Assembly (NCBI GenBank): GCA_964648295.1
Contig: CAZYNH010000002.1
Span: 248,001-312,000 of the forward strand
Source of the DNA: UBA4055 sp964648295
GTDB lineage: Bacteria; UBA4055
Reading direction: 5' to 3'
DNA: 64,000 bases
The notes below the pieces were generated by a model. The model saw nothing but the letters and a program-made list of their open reading frames with translations. It had not been told where the DNA came from and did not search any database. Below, piece by piece: positions 1 through 8,990 of the stretch. Numbering within the stretch: the first letter of the stretch is position 1; the number at the start of each line of letters is the position of its first letter. Made by a program: the position numbers and the translations under genes.

Positions 1-1
1 G

Positions 2-166
2 CTGAATGAGACAGGTTTCTACGAGTTCGCGGCTCAGGAAAGAAGCGTGACTCTGGTCGAGTGGGCCGAGATGCTTGAAAATGAAGTCCCGGAAAAGAGG
101 ATAGAAGTGAGAATAGATGTGACCGGAGAGAAGAAAAGAAAGATCACCATAAAGAGGATAGATTAA
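2..166 (+). CDS. tsaE: TsaE, tRNA t6A biosynthesis ATPase (C-terminal fragment)
   Basis: The gene runs in from the left edge; only the last 54 codons are present, ending in TAA at 164-166. The fragment contains the run TLVEWAEML near its middle, which matches the conserved L(I/V)EW segment near the C-terminus of TsaE, followed by the usual short strand-rich tail. TsaE is the ATPase that works with TsaB and TsaD to make N6-threonylcarbamoyladenosine on tRNAs reading ANN codons. Its stop codon overlaps the ATG of tsaB by one base, so the two are translationally linked. The P-loop part lies outside the window and cannot be checked. Confidence 0.85.
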   Translation: MNETGFYEFAAQERSVTLVEWAEMLENEVPEKRIEVRIDVTGEKKRKITIKRID

Positions 167-801
167 TGTATATTCTGGCTGTTGAGACCTCGACCGAGAA
201 AGCCTCGGTCTGTCTGTTGAGAGACGGAGAGGAAATGTCTTATTTTTCGGAGGATGGAACGAGAGCGCACAACAAACAGCTGTTCGTAATGATAGAGGGC
301 TCGCTCAGGCAGGCCGGGATCTCCGCCGGTGATGTGGATATTTTTGCGGTAGGGACAGGCCCGGGGTCATTTACGGGGCTCAGGGTCGGGGTGAGCGCGG
401 TAAAGGGCCTGGCGATGGGGGCGGGCAGAAAAATAATCCCGATAAGGTCAATAGATGCGGCGGCTCTGAAAGTGTTTGAAGACCACCCGGATGAAGAGTT
501 CGCCGAGATCATTCTTGAAGGCAAACAGAAGGATTATTTTCATGCCCGCTACAAAAGGTCCGGCGCGGATGTTATCAAAATAAGTGAAATAATAGTTCTT
601 CCTTACGGAGAAAATTGTTATATTAATGGAGTGCGCGCCGGAAATGTTCCAGAGGAACACGCCGGAACGGCGCCGTATAAGTACGGGTATTTTCCGGACG
701 CCCGCCGGGTGGCAAAACTGGCGTACGCAAGAAAGGACGAACCTGTATCTGTAATGTCTTTTGAGCCGGAGTATTATAAAGAATTCATGGTAAGGCAGTA
801 A
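166..801 (+). CDS. tsaB: TsaB, tRNA threonylcarbamoyladenosine biosynthesis protein
   Basis: A 211-residue protein that begins MYILAVETST, the typical ASKHA-fold start of TsaB, and carries the conserved segment GTGPGSFTGLRVG near residues 64-76. TsaB is the non-catalytic dimer partner of TsaD (Kae1) in the bacterial t6A complex. It is slightly shorter than the E. coli protein (about 231 residues), mainly in the C-terminal lobe. An AGAGGA ribosome binding site lies just upstream of the ATG, inside tsaE. The order tsaE-tsaB-cdaA with one-base overlaps indicates one operon. tsaD is not in the window. Confidence 0.93.
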   Translation: MYILAVETSTEKASVCLLRDGEEMSYFSEDGTRAHNKQLFVMIEGSLRQAGISAGDVDIFAVGTGPGSFTGLRVGVSAVKGLAMGAGRKIIPIRSIDAAALKVFEDHPDEEFAEIILEGKQKDYFHARYKRSGADVIKISEIIVLPYGENCYINGVRAGNVPEEHAGTAPYKYGYFPDARRVAKLAYARKDEPVSVMSFEPEYYKEFMVRQ

Positions 802-1604
802 TGGAGCTGTTCAGAATAGGGTTCTTGAGTTTTACATTAGCCGATCTCGCGGATATTTCCCTTTTCACCTTTATTTTCTATAAACTTTACAATGTTGTTA
901 AGGACTCCAGGGCTACCACCATGTTCCTTGGACTTCTCTTCGTCGTGCTTGTAGGTATCATAGCGGACTTTCTCAACCTGGCAATAATCTCATGGCTTGT
1001 GAACTCCATAAAGACGATATTCTGGCTGGCTTTCTTCATCCTGTTCCAGCCCGAGCTGAGGAGAATACTCACGCATATCGGCCAGAACAAACTGGTCAAA
1101 AAATTCCTGCAGATAAAAAGCCAGACTATATACGGAGAAGTCGCGAAAGCCGCGTTCATGCTCAGTGACAAGAGGATGGGCGGACTGATCGTTCTTCAGA
1201 AAAATGTGGGAATAAAAGCCGTTATCGAGTCAGGGATACCGATAAAAAGCGAGGTCAGCGCCGAACTCATCGTGACTATATTCAACCCTTCATCCCCTCT
1301 GCATGACGGCGCAGTGGTCATAACGAACGACCAGATCGTGGCCGCCAAATGTCTGCTCCCCGTGACCACAAGGGAGATTGGGTCTCAGTTCGGCACACGG
1401 CACAGGGCCGCCGTGGGGCTTTCCGAGGAAAGCGACGCGATCATAGTGATAGTTTCGGAGGAGACAGGAGCTGTCAGGATAGCTTATGACGGCGACATGC
1501 TGAAAACAAATAAAAACGAAGATCTGACTTTAAAACTGGAAAAGCTTTTTAAGTATGAGAGAAGAAAAGAAAGCTCCGGAGAAACCGGAATCGAAGAAGC
1601 CTGA
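801..1604 (+). CDS. cdaA: CdaA, membrane diadenylate cyclase
   Basis: 267 residues. Three hydrophobic helices fill roughly residues 10-85, then comes a DAC domain with its two signature motifs: DGA at 169-171 and RHR at 200-202. CdaA condenses two ATP molecules into cyclic di-AMP at the inner membrane; the messenger usually controls potassium and osmolyte transport and cell-wall homeostasis. The start ATG overlaps the tsaB stop (TAATG). The C-terminal tail is lysine/glutamate rich and overlaps a small downstream ORF by 50 bases. The partners usual in Firmicutes, cdaR and glmM, are not next to it. Confidence 0.95.
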   Translation: MELFRIGFLSFTLADLADISLFTFIFYKLYNVVKDSRATTMFLGLLFVVLVGIIADFLNLAIISWLVNSIKTIFWLAFFILFQPELRRILTHIGQNKLVKKFLQIKSQTIYGEVAKAAFMLSDKRMGGLIVLQKNVGIKAVIESGIPIKSEVSAELIVTIFNPSSPLHDGAVVITNDQIVAAKCLLPVTTREIGSQFGTRHRAAVGLSEESDAIIVIVSEETGAVRIAYDGDMLKTNKNEDLTLKLEKLFKYERRKESSGETGIEEA

Positions 1605-1761
1605 GGTGGAAGAAGAGTTCCGCGACCTGATCGACCTTGAGTATATCGAGATGATAGAGCTTATTGAAATGGAGAAAAAAGGCGAACTGACGCAAGAACA
1701 GCTTAAGAAGCTTCAGTATATAAGAAAGACAAGGGAGAATCTTTTTGGCGGTGATGCCTGA
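1555..1761 (+). CDS. Small acidic/lysine-rich hypothetical protein
   Basis: A 68-codon frame that begins inside the 3' end of cdaA and ends three bases before the convergent hldD stop. The predicted peptide is strongly charged (Glu, Lys) and likely helical, with the core LIDLEYIEMIELIEMEKKG. I see no ribosome binding site before the ATG at 1555. A GTG at 1606, just after the cdaA stop, would give a 51-residue product and may be the true start. No family recognised. The clean 3' end and its fit to the gap between cdaA and hldD favour a real small gene, but coding by overlap with cdaA cannot be excluded. Confidence 0.5.
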   Translation: MREEKKAPEKPESKKPEVEEEFRDLIDLEYIEMIELIEMEKKGELTQEQLKKLQYIRKTRENLFGGDA

Positions 1762-1763
1762 AG

Positions 1764-2741
1764 TTAATCTCCCAGATGTTTTTCCGTCATCAGATAATTT
1801 TTAATATAATCCTCAACACCGTCCTCGAGCGGTGTAAAACTTGTGTCGAGTTCAAGGCTGTTTAATGAGGAATTGTCGGATTGAGTAAAATACTGATACC
1901 TGTCTCTGAGTTCAAGAGGCATGTCGAAGTACTCGATCTTCTCCGCAAGACCCATGCTCCTGAAAACCGCTTTTGCAAGATCGTTCCAGCTTCTTTCTTT
2001 CCCGCTGCCAAGGTTGTAGAGTCCCGCGATATCAGGCCTGTCAATCATTTCGCAGATGATCCCGGCGCAGTCTTTGACATAAACAAAATCCCTCACGGAT
2101 TCGCCGTCCGCGTATGAAGGGCGGCAGGATTTGAACAGCCTGATCTTTCCCGTATCCCTTATCTCGTGAAATGCCTTATATATCTTGCTGCTCATATCGT
2201 TTTTGTGGTTCTCGTTCGGCCCGTAGACATTGAAGAACTTAATCCCCGTAATCCTGTCGAACCATCCGTTCCTTTTCGCGCAGAGATCGAACATCTGCTT
2301 TGAATAGCCGTACATATTCAGCGGTCGGAGTTTTTCTATTTCCCCTATGCTGTCCGAAAATCCCAGGCTGCCGTCACCGTAGGTAGCCGCGCTTGAGGCG
2401 TAAATGAACCTGATGTTATTATTGATACAGTAGCCTGCCAGAGCTTTGGTGTACTCATAATTGTTGTAAACCAGATAAGAGCAGTCCTTTTCGGTCGTTG
2501 AAGAACAGGCGCCCATGTGTATAACCGCTTCCAGACATGAATAAGGACCGCCGCCGGCCAGTATTTCTTCAAGAAGATCGTCCTTTTCAATATAGTCCGA
2601 ATATTTCAGCGCTCTTAAATTTTTCCATTTTTCAGAGGTACCCAGGTGATCTGATATCAGGATATCAGTTATACCCCGCCTGTTCAGTTCCCAGACCACA
2701 GCGCTGCCGATAAATCCCGCTCCGCCGGTTACAAGTATCAT
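1764..2741 (-). CDS. hldD: HldD, ADP-L-glycero-D-manno-heptose 6-epimerase
   Basis: 325 residues, near the usual 310. An extended short-chain dehydrogenase with the NAD(P) loop TGGAGFIG at residues 5-12, the HMGACSSTTE segment typical of HldD near 75-84, and the catalytic YxxxK (Tyr144, Lys148). HldD makes the last step of ADP-L,D-heptose synthesis for the LPS inner core. The other heptose genes (gmhA, hldE, gmhB) are not in the window; a GT9-type glycosyltransferase that could use ADP-heptose lies at 50815-51885. It follows the lipoprotein gene by nine bases on the same strand and is probably co-transcribed with it. Confidence 0.93.
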   Translation of the reverse strand: MILVTGGAGFIGSAVVWELNRRGITDILISDHLGTSEKWKNLRALKYSDYIEKDDLLEEILAGGGPYSCLEAVIHMGACSSTTEKDCSYLVYNNYEYTKALAGYCINNNIRFIYASSAATYGDGSLGFSDSIGEIEKLRPLNMYGYSKQMFDLCAKRNGWFDRITGIKFFNVYGPNENHKNDMSSKIYKAFHEIRDTGKIRLFKSCRPSYADGESVRDFVYVKDCAGIICEMIDRPDIAGLYNLGSGKERSWNDLAKAVFRSMGLAEKIEYFDMPLELRDRYQYFTQSDNSSLNSLELDTSFTPLEDGVEDYIKNYLMTEKHLGD

Positions 2742-2750
2742 AATATGACC

Positions 2751-4460
2751 CTACTGTTTTAATTTGGCTAACTCTTCCTGCAGAGCAATGAAGAAAGGCT
2801 TATTGAACTTTGTTTTTATTATAAGCTCTGATTCAGCCTTCTCTCCGGAATAATTCCCGCCTGCATACACATATTCGAATTTGCCTACGAACGCGTCAGT
2901 TTTCGCATCAATCCCGCTTTCGCTTCCGGACATTGCCGAGAAGAACTGGTATATGCTTTTTGCCGCGGTATAGGTATCGCCTATGTTCATGTAGAAATAA
3001 TTCTGGTCGCCTGTAAGTTTTTTCTTCAGGCCTTTTTCAAGTTTTTCTGTGAAAGGGGTATCTTTTTTGTTCAGCGCCATGGCCGCGATCTCATTCGATG
3101 TGCAGAGAGAAACATTGTCTTCATCGATTATGATGTATGCCATTAACATCTGAAAATTTAATGAATAGGCGGTAATATTTTTCCCTGAAGCTGTTCCCGG
3201 AAAAGCCTGCTCGGGATCTACTTTGGAGAAACTCATTCCTGTGGTCTCAGCGGCTTTTTCAAGGGTTTTTGCGAAGGCCGACGGGTCCTTTACATTAAAA
3301 TTCAGGACAGTATTATAGTTCATCATGTTGATCGTGGCACCGTCGTACATACCGAAATTTACGCTTCCTGCCAGCTGGTCAATAACTTCTTCTTTCAGAT
3401 CTATACCGACCTCGGACTTTATATCCGCAAGCGCCTGGTCAAAACTCTGTCTTGACTCGAACGGAAGGGTGTTGAGCATGAAGTTGAGGTATTCCGAAGC
3501 GTTGATCATCACAGCCAACAGAATCGCGGGGTTCTTCTCCATTCCAAGAATGACCGATTTGTCTGTTTTAATATTCTCGATCATCTTCTTAAAAGGGTTA
3601 TCCCTGTTTATAAACGCCGCAACACTGATAATCAGGTCCGAAGATGAAAGGTCTGCTGCCGCGCCTGCGCCGCGGTAATATTTGAGGTATTCGACAGATG
3701 ACAGGTCGGCGGATCCGAAAACAGGGTCAACCGAAAGTTTCCTGAAAGCGTCCCCGTTATTGAGCATCAGTGATCCGAGGTCAATGTAAAACGCTATGTC
3801 CGATCCCATGGAGACAGCGGAAGCCACTTCTTTGTAGTTCGCCGCCCCGCTGAGTTTCGCGGACGCTTCAAAAACAGAGCCCGCCGTTCTTGAGGAGTTC
3901 AACGCTATGTGAAAATTCATGTATTCCGCGTCTGATTTTATACTTATCACGGCTTTTTCTTCTCCGGAGTCTTTAATGAAGAGCGTTCCGTTTTCTTCCG
4001 TGATCACCGTCGTGTCGCTTTTTTTAGAGGTGATCCTCTCTTTTATGTAACTGTATGCTTTACTGCCGTCGGTCACGGGAAGAAGGATATCTATGTCGGC
4101 GCTTGTTTCTTCAGCGGATTCGCCCTCAATTATAAGGCCGCTTAAAAGTATCGCGAACTCTTTTTCTGTATTGAAGCCAGCTTTGCTGTATTCGGCGATG
4201 TTCATCGGGTCGAACCCGATCGCCTGAACTATCTCGCTTCTGTCAGACGGAACAGGCTCACCCATGAAAGTGTCTGGCCCCGCGCCGAAAGTTTTGAACA
4301 GCTTGCCGATCGAAGAAACTCTCAGCATCAGGATTGTAGATTCGGGAGCGTATTTCTTTGCGATCTCCGAATCGGTTGTTTTTTTAACGGGTTCCGACCC
4401 GGAACATCCCGCCAGAAATAAAATGACCGCCATTGTTGCGATCGCAACTGATCTTTTCAT
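2751..4460 (-). CDS. Large periplasmic or outer-membrane lipoprotein of unknown function
   Basis: 569 residues with a clear lipoprotein signal peptide: a basic start, a hydrophobic stretch and the lipobox LAGC with Cys19. The mature part opens with a segment (YAPESTILMLRVSSIGKLFK) that resembles DUF3352-type proteins, which have repeated mixed alpha/beta halves; I can only suggest that relation. No catalytic motif is evident. A strong ribosome binding site (GGAGGG) precedes the ATG and a promoter is visible at 4494-4522. It is the first gene of a two-gene unit with hldD, so a role in envelope assembly or monitoring is possible but is inference. Confidence 0.8.
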   Translation of the reverse strand: MKRSVAIATMAVILFLAGCSGSEPVKKTTDSEIAKKYAPESTILMLRVSSIGKLFKTFGAGPDTFMGEPVPSDRSEIVQAIGFDPMNIAEYSKAGFNTEKEFAILLSGLIIEGESAEETSADIDILLPVTDGSKAYSYIKERITSKKSDTTVITEENGTLFIKDSGEEKAVISIKSDAEYMNFHIALNSSRTAGSVFEASAKLSGAANYKEVASAVSMGSDIAFYIDLGSLMLNNGDAFRKLSVDPVFGSADLSSVEYLKYYRGAGAAADLSSSDLIISVAAFINRDNPFKKMIENIKTDKSVILGMEKNPAILLAVMINASEYLNFMLNTLPFESRQSFDQALADIKSEVGIDLKEEVIDQLAGSVNFGMYDGATINMMNYNTVLNFNVKDPSAFAKTLEKAAETTGMSFSKVDPEQAFPGTASGKNITAYSLNFQMLMAYIIIDEDNVSLCTSNEIAAMALNKKDTPFTEKLEKGLKKKLTGDQNYFYMNIGDTYTAAKSIYQFFSAMSGSESGIDAKTDAFVGKFEYVYAGGNYSGEKAESELIIKTKFNKPFFIALQEELAKLKQ

Positions 4461-4493
4461 GCCAAATCCCTCCGATTTAAACTTTTTCTGTTA

Positions 4494-4522
4494 AATTTAA
4501 AGGACTTTTAAGTTAAAATCAA
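4494..4522 (-). promoter_or_regulatory. Promoter of the lipoprotein-hldD unit
   Basis: Read on the minus strand: TTGATT (4522-4517), 17 bases, TAAATT (4499-4494) followed by TA. The predicted start is near 4487, giving a leader of about 27 bases with a good ribosome binding site. A second possible -35 (TTGACA, 4556-4551) lies upstream but pairs only with a 16-base spacer. Confidence 0.5.
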
Positions 4523-4563
4523 GGATGTAAATACTTAATCGCTTAATATTGTCAATTTAATGC

Positions 4564-4592
4564 TTGCGTGAAAAGAATTGAATAAATATATT
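4564..4592 (+). promoter_or_regulatory. Promoter of the hydrolase-pepD-ABC operon
   Basis: TTGCGT at 4564-4569, a 17-base spacer, and TATATT at 4587-4592 followed by TTG. It lies 32 bases before the ATG of the metallo-hydrolase and is divergent from the lipoprotein promoter. Confidence 0.55.
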
Positions 4593-4624
4593 TTGATGCT
4601 GAAGGCAATAAACCGGCGGACCGG

Positions 4625-5575
4625 ATGAAACTCAGATTCTGGGGAGTCAGGGGAAGTATAAACTCCCCTATCAGCCCTGATGCATACAGTAACAAGCTGA
4701 AAAGTATTCTTTCTCTTACCGGCGGGGCGGACCTTTCTGATATTTCAAAAATTGACAGCTTTATTGAAAAACTGCCTCCATATTTAAAGACAACGTACGG
4801 CGGAAATACTTCATGCGTGACAGTTTCTGACGAAAGCACGCTGATCATATTTGACGCGGGAACGGGAATAAGGAGCCTTGGTAATGAGCTCCTTTCGGGA
4901 AAATTCTTTTCCAAAGACATAACAGAGTACCATCTTTTCTTTTCACACCTTCATCTTGACCACATTAACGGGCTGCCGTTCTTTGCGCCGGTACATTTTC
5001 CGAAAACAAAAATTAATTTCTATTCGCATCACCCTGACTTTGAGAAGATGCTCAAGACTCAGCAGGATTTTAATTTCTTCCCGGTGAGTCTCGAATCCCG
5101 TCCGTGCAAAAAAAGCTTCACAGTGCTGGAGGAAGGCGCGAATGTGGAAATTGGCGGTTTTAAGATAACTTCAAAAAAACTTAACCATCCAAACGGGTCT
5201 TATGCTTACAGAGCGGAATCTTTGACAGGTAAGAGCATAGTTTATTCCACGGACGCCGAGTTCACTGCCGCGTCGGCTCTCGAATCATTTTTCGGGTTTT
5301 ACAAAGACGCGGATGTTCTGATATTCGACACGCAGTACAATTTTAATGAACTTGCCGGGAGATTCAGTTTCGGTCATTCGACCGCCGAGATCGGTGTTGA
5401 CGCGGCGGTAAACGCAGGGGTCGGAAAACTTATGCTTTTTCACCACAATCACGAAAGCGACGATATAAAAATATATGAGATGTCCGTTTCCGCAAAAAAA
5501 TATCTGGCCGGAAAATATCCGTCTGCGCGGCTTGAGATAATCGTTTCGAACGAGGGAATGGAGCTTGATCTATAA
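4625..5575 (+). CDS. Metallo-beta-lactamase-fold hydrolase
   Basis: 316 residues. The dinuclear-metal motif HxHxDH is intact (His108, His110, Asp112, His113), and downstream acidic and histidine residues (DAEF near 220, HHNHESD near the C-terminus) fit the remaining metal ligands. The N-terminal MKLRFWGVRGS and the YGGNTSC segment are typical of a subfamily often annotated as cyclic-nucleotide phosphodiesterase or RNase-Z-like; the substrate cannot be told. No signal peptide, so cytoplasmic. It is the first gene of a plus-strand operon; its 3' end overlaps the ribosome binding site of pepD. Confidence 0.85.
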   Translation: MKLRFWGVRGSINSPISPDAYSNKLKSILSLTGGADLSDISKIDSFIEKLPPYLKTTYGGNTSCVTVSDESTLIIFDAGTGIRSLGNELLSGKFFSKDITEYHLFFSHLHLDHINGLPFFAPVHFPKTKINFYSHHPDFEKMLKTQQDFNFFPVSLESRPCKKSFTVLEEGANVEIGGFKITSKKLNHPNGSYAYRAESLTGKSIVYSTDAEFTAASALESFFGFYKDADVLIFDTQYNFNELAGRFSFGHSTAEIGVDAAVNAGVGKLMLFHHNHESDDIKIYEMSVSAKKYLAGKYPSARLEIIVSNEGMELDL

Positions 5576-5585
5576 GGAGGTAAGC

Positions 5586-7028
5586 GTGAAAGAAAATCTG
5601 GAGCCGAATAAAATCTGGAAATATTTTTTCGAGATCAGTTCGATCCCGAGGCAGTCAAAACACGAGGAAAAGATAATAACTTACCTTGAGAACTTTGCCG
5701 AAGAGAGAGGGTTGAAGCACAAAAAAGATTCAGCGGGGAATATTGTCATTTCAAAACAGGCAACTCAGGGCAGAGAGGCATCACCGTGCGTCGTTTTACA
5801 GTCGCATGTTGATATGGTCTGCGAAAAGAACGAGGGCGTTGAGCATGATTTTTTAAATGACCCGCTCGACCTATATATCGAGGACGGATTTGTTAAAGCC
5901 AGAGGAACAAGCCTGGGCGCAGACGACGGGATCGGCGTGGCCGCCGCGCTGGCGCTGCTTGACAGCAGCGATATTGACCACGGTCCGCTCGAGTGCCTCT
6001 TCACGGCCGACGAGGAGACCGGCCTTACCGGCGCGAACGCGCTGGAACCCGGCTTTGTCAGCGGAAGGCTGCTACTCAACCTTGACTCTGAGGAGGAGGG
6101 CGCCGTGTATATCGGATGCGCGGGAGGAAAGACCACGAGCATATTCAAAGAGCTTTCGGTAAAAAGAACAACCGATAAAAAACTCCACTACACCGTATTC
6201 CTTGAAGGTTTGAGGGGAGGTCATTCCGGTCTTGCTATAAACAAAGGTCTCGGGAACGCCGTTATACTGCTCTCAAGATTTTTATGGAACCTGAACGAAA
6301 AGATCAATTTCGATCTCGCCGACATAAAGGGAGGGGAAAAGCATAACGCCATACCCAGGGAGGCAAGCGCCGATATTTATATAAACGAGGAGGACCTGCC
6401 TATCCTGGAGACCAAGGTAATTAAGTATACAGAGATCTTCAGGGACGAATTCAAAAGGATCGACGGTAACATCAGCATCAGCATCAGAAAAAATAGTGAT
6501 GATTCCGAAGTTCTTTCCGAAAAAGACAAGTCTGATCTTCTTAACATGCTTTACTCGTTCCCGCACGGAGTGATCTCAATGAGCCCTGATATTGAAGGCC
6601 TTGTCCAGACTTCAACTAATCTTGCGGCCGTATCGGTCAGGGAAGGGACGGTCAACATTCTGACGAGCCAGAGAAGTTCAGTCGAATCTTCCATTCACGA
6701 TGCCGCGGGAAGGGTTATCTCCCACGCTCTGCTGGCGGATTACGATTACACAAGCAAAGACCCGTATCCCGCATGGACACCGGATCCTGATTCATATCTT
6801 CTTAAAACTGCAGCCGCCGTACACGAAGATCTTTTCGGCAAAAAACCGGAGATCAAAGCTGTCCATGCAGGGCTTGAATGCGGTATAATCGGCAGGAAAT
6901 ATCCCGGTATGGATATGATATCTTTCGGCCCCGATGTTCACGGCGCGCATTCCCCGGACGAAAAGGTACGGATAGCGTCGGTTGAAAAATTCTGGGAATT
7001 TTTAATAAATATTGTTCAGAAATTATAA
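5586..7028 (+). CDS. pepD: PepD-type aminoacyl-histidine dipeptidase (peptidase M20)
   Basis: About 480 residues, the usual PepD/PepV length. It has the M20 metal motifs: SHVDMVCE (first His and Asp), GADDGIG (bridging Asp), TADEETG (general-base Glu and metal Glu), NLDSEEEG, and a late metal His in DVHGAHSPDE. A dimerisation/lid domain is inserted in the middle. The enzyme is a zinc dipeptidase that cleaves Xaa-His and other dipeptides in the cytoplasm. The frame can be extended to a TTG at 5565, but an AAGGAGG at 5574-5580 sits five bases before GTG 5586, so I chose the GTG. Its TAA overlaps the ATG of the ABC ATPase by one base. Confidence 0.92.
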   Translation: MKENLEPNKIWKYFFEISSIPRQSKHEEKIITYLENFAEERGLKHKKDSAGNIVISKQATQGREASPCVVLQSHVDMVCEKNEGVEHDFLNDPLDLYIEDGFVKARGTSLGADDGIGVAAALALLDSSDIDHGPLECLFTADEETGLTGANALEPGFVSGRLLLNLDSEEEGAVYIGCAGGKTTSIFKELSVKRTTDKKLHYTVFLEGLRGGHSGLAINKGLGNAVILLSRFLWNLNEKINFDLADIKGGEKHNAIPREASADIYINEEDLPILETKVIKYTEIFRDEFKRIDGNISISIRKNSDDSEVLSEKDKSDLLNMLYSFPHGVISMSPDIEGLVQTSTNLAAVSVREGTVNILTSQRSSVESSIHDAAGRVISHALLADYDYTSKDPYPAWTPDPDSYLLKTAAAVHEDLFGKKPEIKAVHAGLECGIIGRKYPGMDMISFGPDVHGAHSPDEKVRIASVEKFWEFLINIVQKL

Positions 7029-7933
7029 TGTTCGCCATTGAGTCCGATGGCCTTACCAAACATTATTCCAGAGGCAGGATCAGAGCCCTGGAAGATTTTG
7101 ACCTAAAAGTTGAAGAGGGAAAGATATTCAGCCTTCTGGGTCCCAACGGCGCAGGTAAAACGACACTGATAAAACTGCTTCTTTCTATCGCGCTTCCAAC
7201 CAGGGGAAAAGGATTCCTTTTTGGCAAGAGCATAACATCGCCGGAAAGCAGGATGATCGCCGGATACCTTTCCGAGGATCACAGGTTCCCCGGTTATCTG
7301 GACTGCGAACAGTTCCTTTACTATTATGGAAAGATGTCGTTCGTTCCGGACTCCGAGCTTAAGAAAAGGATACCGGCGCTTTTAAAACAGGTCAGGCTTG
7401 ATGACAGGAAAGGCCTTAAACTGAGAAAATACTCAAAAGGCATGCTTCAGAGGCTCGGTACTGCTCAGGCGCTGATTAATGATCCCAAGCTCCTGTTCCT
7501 CGATGAGCCGACTGACGGGATAGATCCCGTGGGAAGGATAGAAATAAGGGAAATACTGCTTGATCTCAGGGAAAAAGGAAGGACAATATTTATTAACTCG
7601 CATCTTTTAAGCGAAGTTGAAAGGATATCAGACGAAATAGCTATACTTAAGGGCGGTAAGCTGATCAGAAAAGGACAAACTGCCGATTTTCTGGAGAACA
7701 CAGGATTTTATACGATAACAGTCGAGCAGCAGAAAAGAACCTTGCTCGAAGAAATATTGAAAATGCAGGATATCAGGCATGAGGTATCAGGTGTTTCGGT
7801 CAAAGCTGAGATAATTTCTCTAGATATTCTAAATGCTCTCATAGACTCGATCAGGCGCGAGAGTATAAAGATAGAGAGTATCGAGGCGGTAAAAAATACT
7901 CTTGAAGATTATTTTATTAAAGTTATCAAATAG
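7028..7933 (+). CDS. ABC transporter ATP-binding protein (ABC-2/CcmA class)
   Basis: 301 residues. Walker A GPNGAGKT at 38-45, a degenerate signature (YSKGMLQRLG) and Walker B with LLFLDEPTDGIDP, then the His switch in NSHLLSEVE. The C-terminal extension of about 80 residues is typical of NatA/CcmA-type ATPases that pair with ABC-2 permeases. The partner permease follows after 11 bases. Such pairs export small lipids, drugs or ions, or help gliding and envelope processes; the substrate is not evident here. The start overlaps the pepD stop. Confidence 0.9.
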   Translation: MFAIESDGLTKHYSRGRIRALEDFDLKVEEGKIFSLLGPNGAGKTTLIKLLLSIALPTRGKGFLFGKSITSPESRMIAGYLSEDHRFPGYLDCEQFLYYYGKMSFVPDSELKKRIPALLKQVRLDDRKGLKLRKYSKGMLQRLGTAQALINDPKLLFLDEPTDGIDPVGRIEIREILLDLREKGRTIFINSHLLSEVERISDEIAILKGGKLIRKGQTADFLENTGFYTITVEQQKRTLLEEILKMQDIRHEVSGVSVKAEIISLDILNALIDSIRRESIKIESIEAVKNTLEDYFIKVIK

Positions 7934-7944
7934 GGAGAACTGAT

Positions 7945-8778
7945 TTGCAGGGGCTTTATCTGCTGACAATTAAAGAGCTGTTGACCAAAAAAATAATCCT
8001 TACGGTTTTTATTATTGCATCCGTTTTCTGTGTAACGATATATTTTGCGCTGAATATAAAGATAGGGGGCATGGATTCAAAGATAATCCTGAACCTTTTC
8101 GGGAATGCTGTTTCGCAGAATAACGGAGAAGCGGGATCGTTCGATGCCGATACTGTCCTCGGATACATTCAGGCAGGGATCGCGGTCTCGGTTTTTTTTA
8201 TTTCTCTCTTCATTTCGTTGTTCGCCACATCCGGTCTCTTTCCGGATATGCTGAAGAAAGGTAATATAGACCTGATACTGTCAAAACCGTTATCAAGAAA
8301 AAATATTTTTTTCCAGCGGATCTTCGGAGCTATGACGGTTGTCGCTGTAAATGTATTTTACATGATCATTTTCTCATGGGTGATCCTTTCAGTTAAATTC
8401 GGTATCTGGAACTTCAGGTTCCTTGCCTCGGGTTTTGTCATTATGATCTTTTTTTTCAATATTTTTTCCATACTTGTCCTGATAGCGGTGTTCTTAAAGA
8501 ACGGCGTGATATCTCTGATGCTTACATATTTTATAGTCTTTATTCTGTCCCCTGTTATTGCCGCGATCGAGAGATACGCAGTGATAAATGACTCTTTTTA
8601 TAAAGGCACTGTAGGCATCCTGCACTTCTGTCTTCCCAAGGTTTCGGAATCAGTTGTACTTATAAGCAATATAATTACAGGATCGGATATTACGCTCTTA
8701 TCGGTATGGGCTTCTCTTTTTACCGGAATTATTGCCTGCGGATTGTCGCTTGTAATGTTCAGCAGGGCGGATTATTAA
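7945..8778 (+). CDS. ABC-2 type transporter permease
   Basis: 277 residues, starting at TTG with GGGAG upstream. About six hydrophobic helices, with the first near residues 15-35, then a loop, then five clustered between about 70 and 277. The layout and its position after a CcmA-type ATPase identify an ABC-2 membrane subunit (NatB or YhaP-like). It is the last gene of the operon and its stop overlaps by four bases the 3' end of a convergent small gene. No substrate can be assigned. Confidence 0.88.
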   Translation: MQGLYLLTIKELLTKKIILTVFIIASVFCVTIYFALNIKIGGMDSKIILNLFGNAVSQNNGEAGSFDADTVLGYIQAGIAVSVFFISLFISLFATSGLFPDMLKKGNIDLILSKPLSRKNIFFQRIFGAMTVVAVNVFYMIIFSWVILSVKFGIWNFRFLASGFVIMIFFFNIFSILVLIAVFLKNGVISLMLTYFIVFILSPVIAAIERYAVINDSFYKGTVGILHFCLPKVSESVVLISNIITGSDITLLSVWASLFTGIIACGLSLVMFSRADY

Positions 8779-8969
8779 AATATCTCTACAGTAATATTGT
8801 CGTTCGGGATTATCTCGATCTCATCGCAGAAAATAATCGCAGATAAAAGACTTTTAGTATTTGTGAAACGGTACTCTTTCTGGCCGTCGCTGTCCCTTTC
8901 ATATGTAACCGGTCTGTCTGTTCTGGCAACAAGCACATCATTAAAATATATGTCCGTTTTTTTACCCAT
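8775..8969 (-). CDS. Small hypothetical protein (64 residues)
   Basis: A 64-residue soluble, mixed-charge protein (starts MGKKTDIYFNDVLVARTD, ends ITVEIF) with a strand-like alternation of hydrophobic residues. No family recognised. AAGGCGG precedes the ATG at a suitable distance. The opposite-strand frame at 8797-9006 is hydrophobic and has poor start signals, so I take the minus frame as the gene. It is convergent with the ABC permease, overlapping it by four bases. Confidence 0.6.
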   Translation of the reverse strand: MGKKTDIYFNDVLVARTDRPVTYERDSDGQKEYRFTNTKSLLSAIIFCDEIEIIPNDNITVEIF

Positions 8970-8990
8970 AACTACCGCCTTCTTGCTGAA

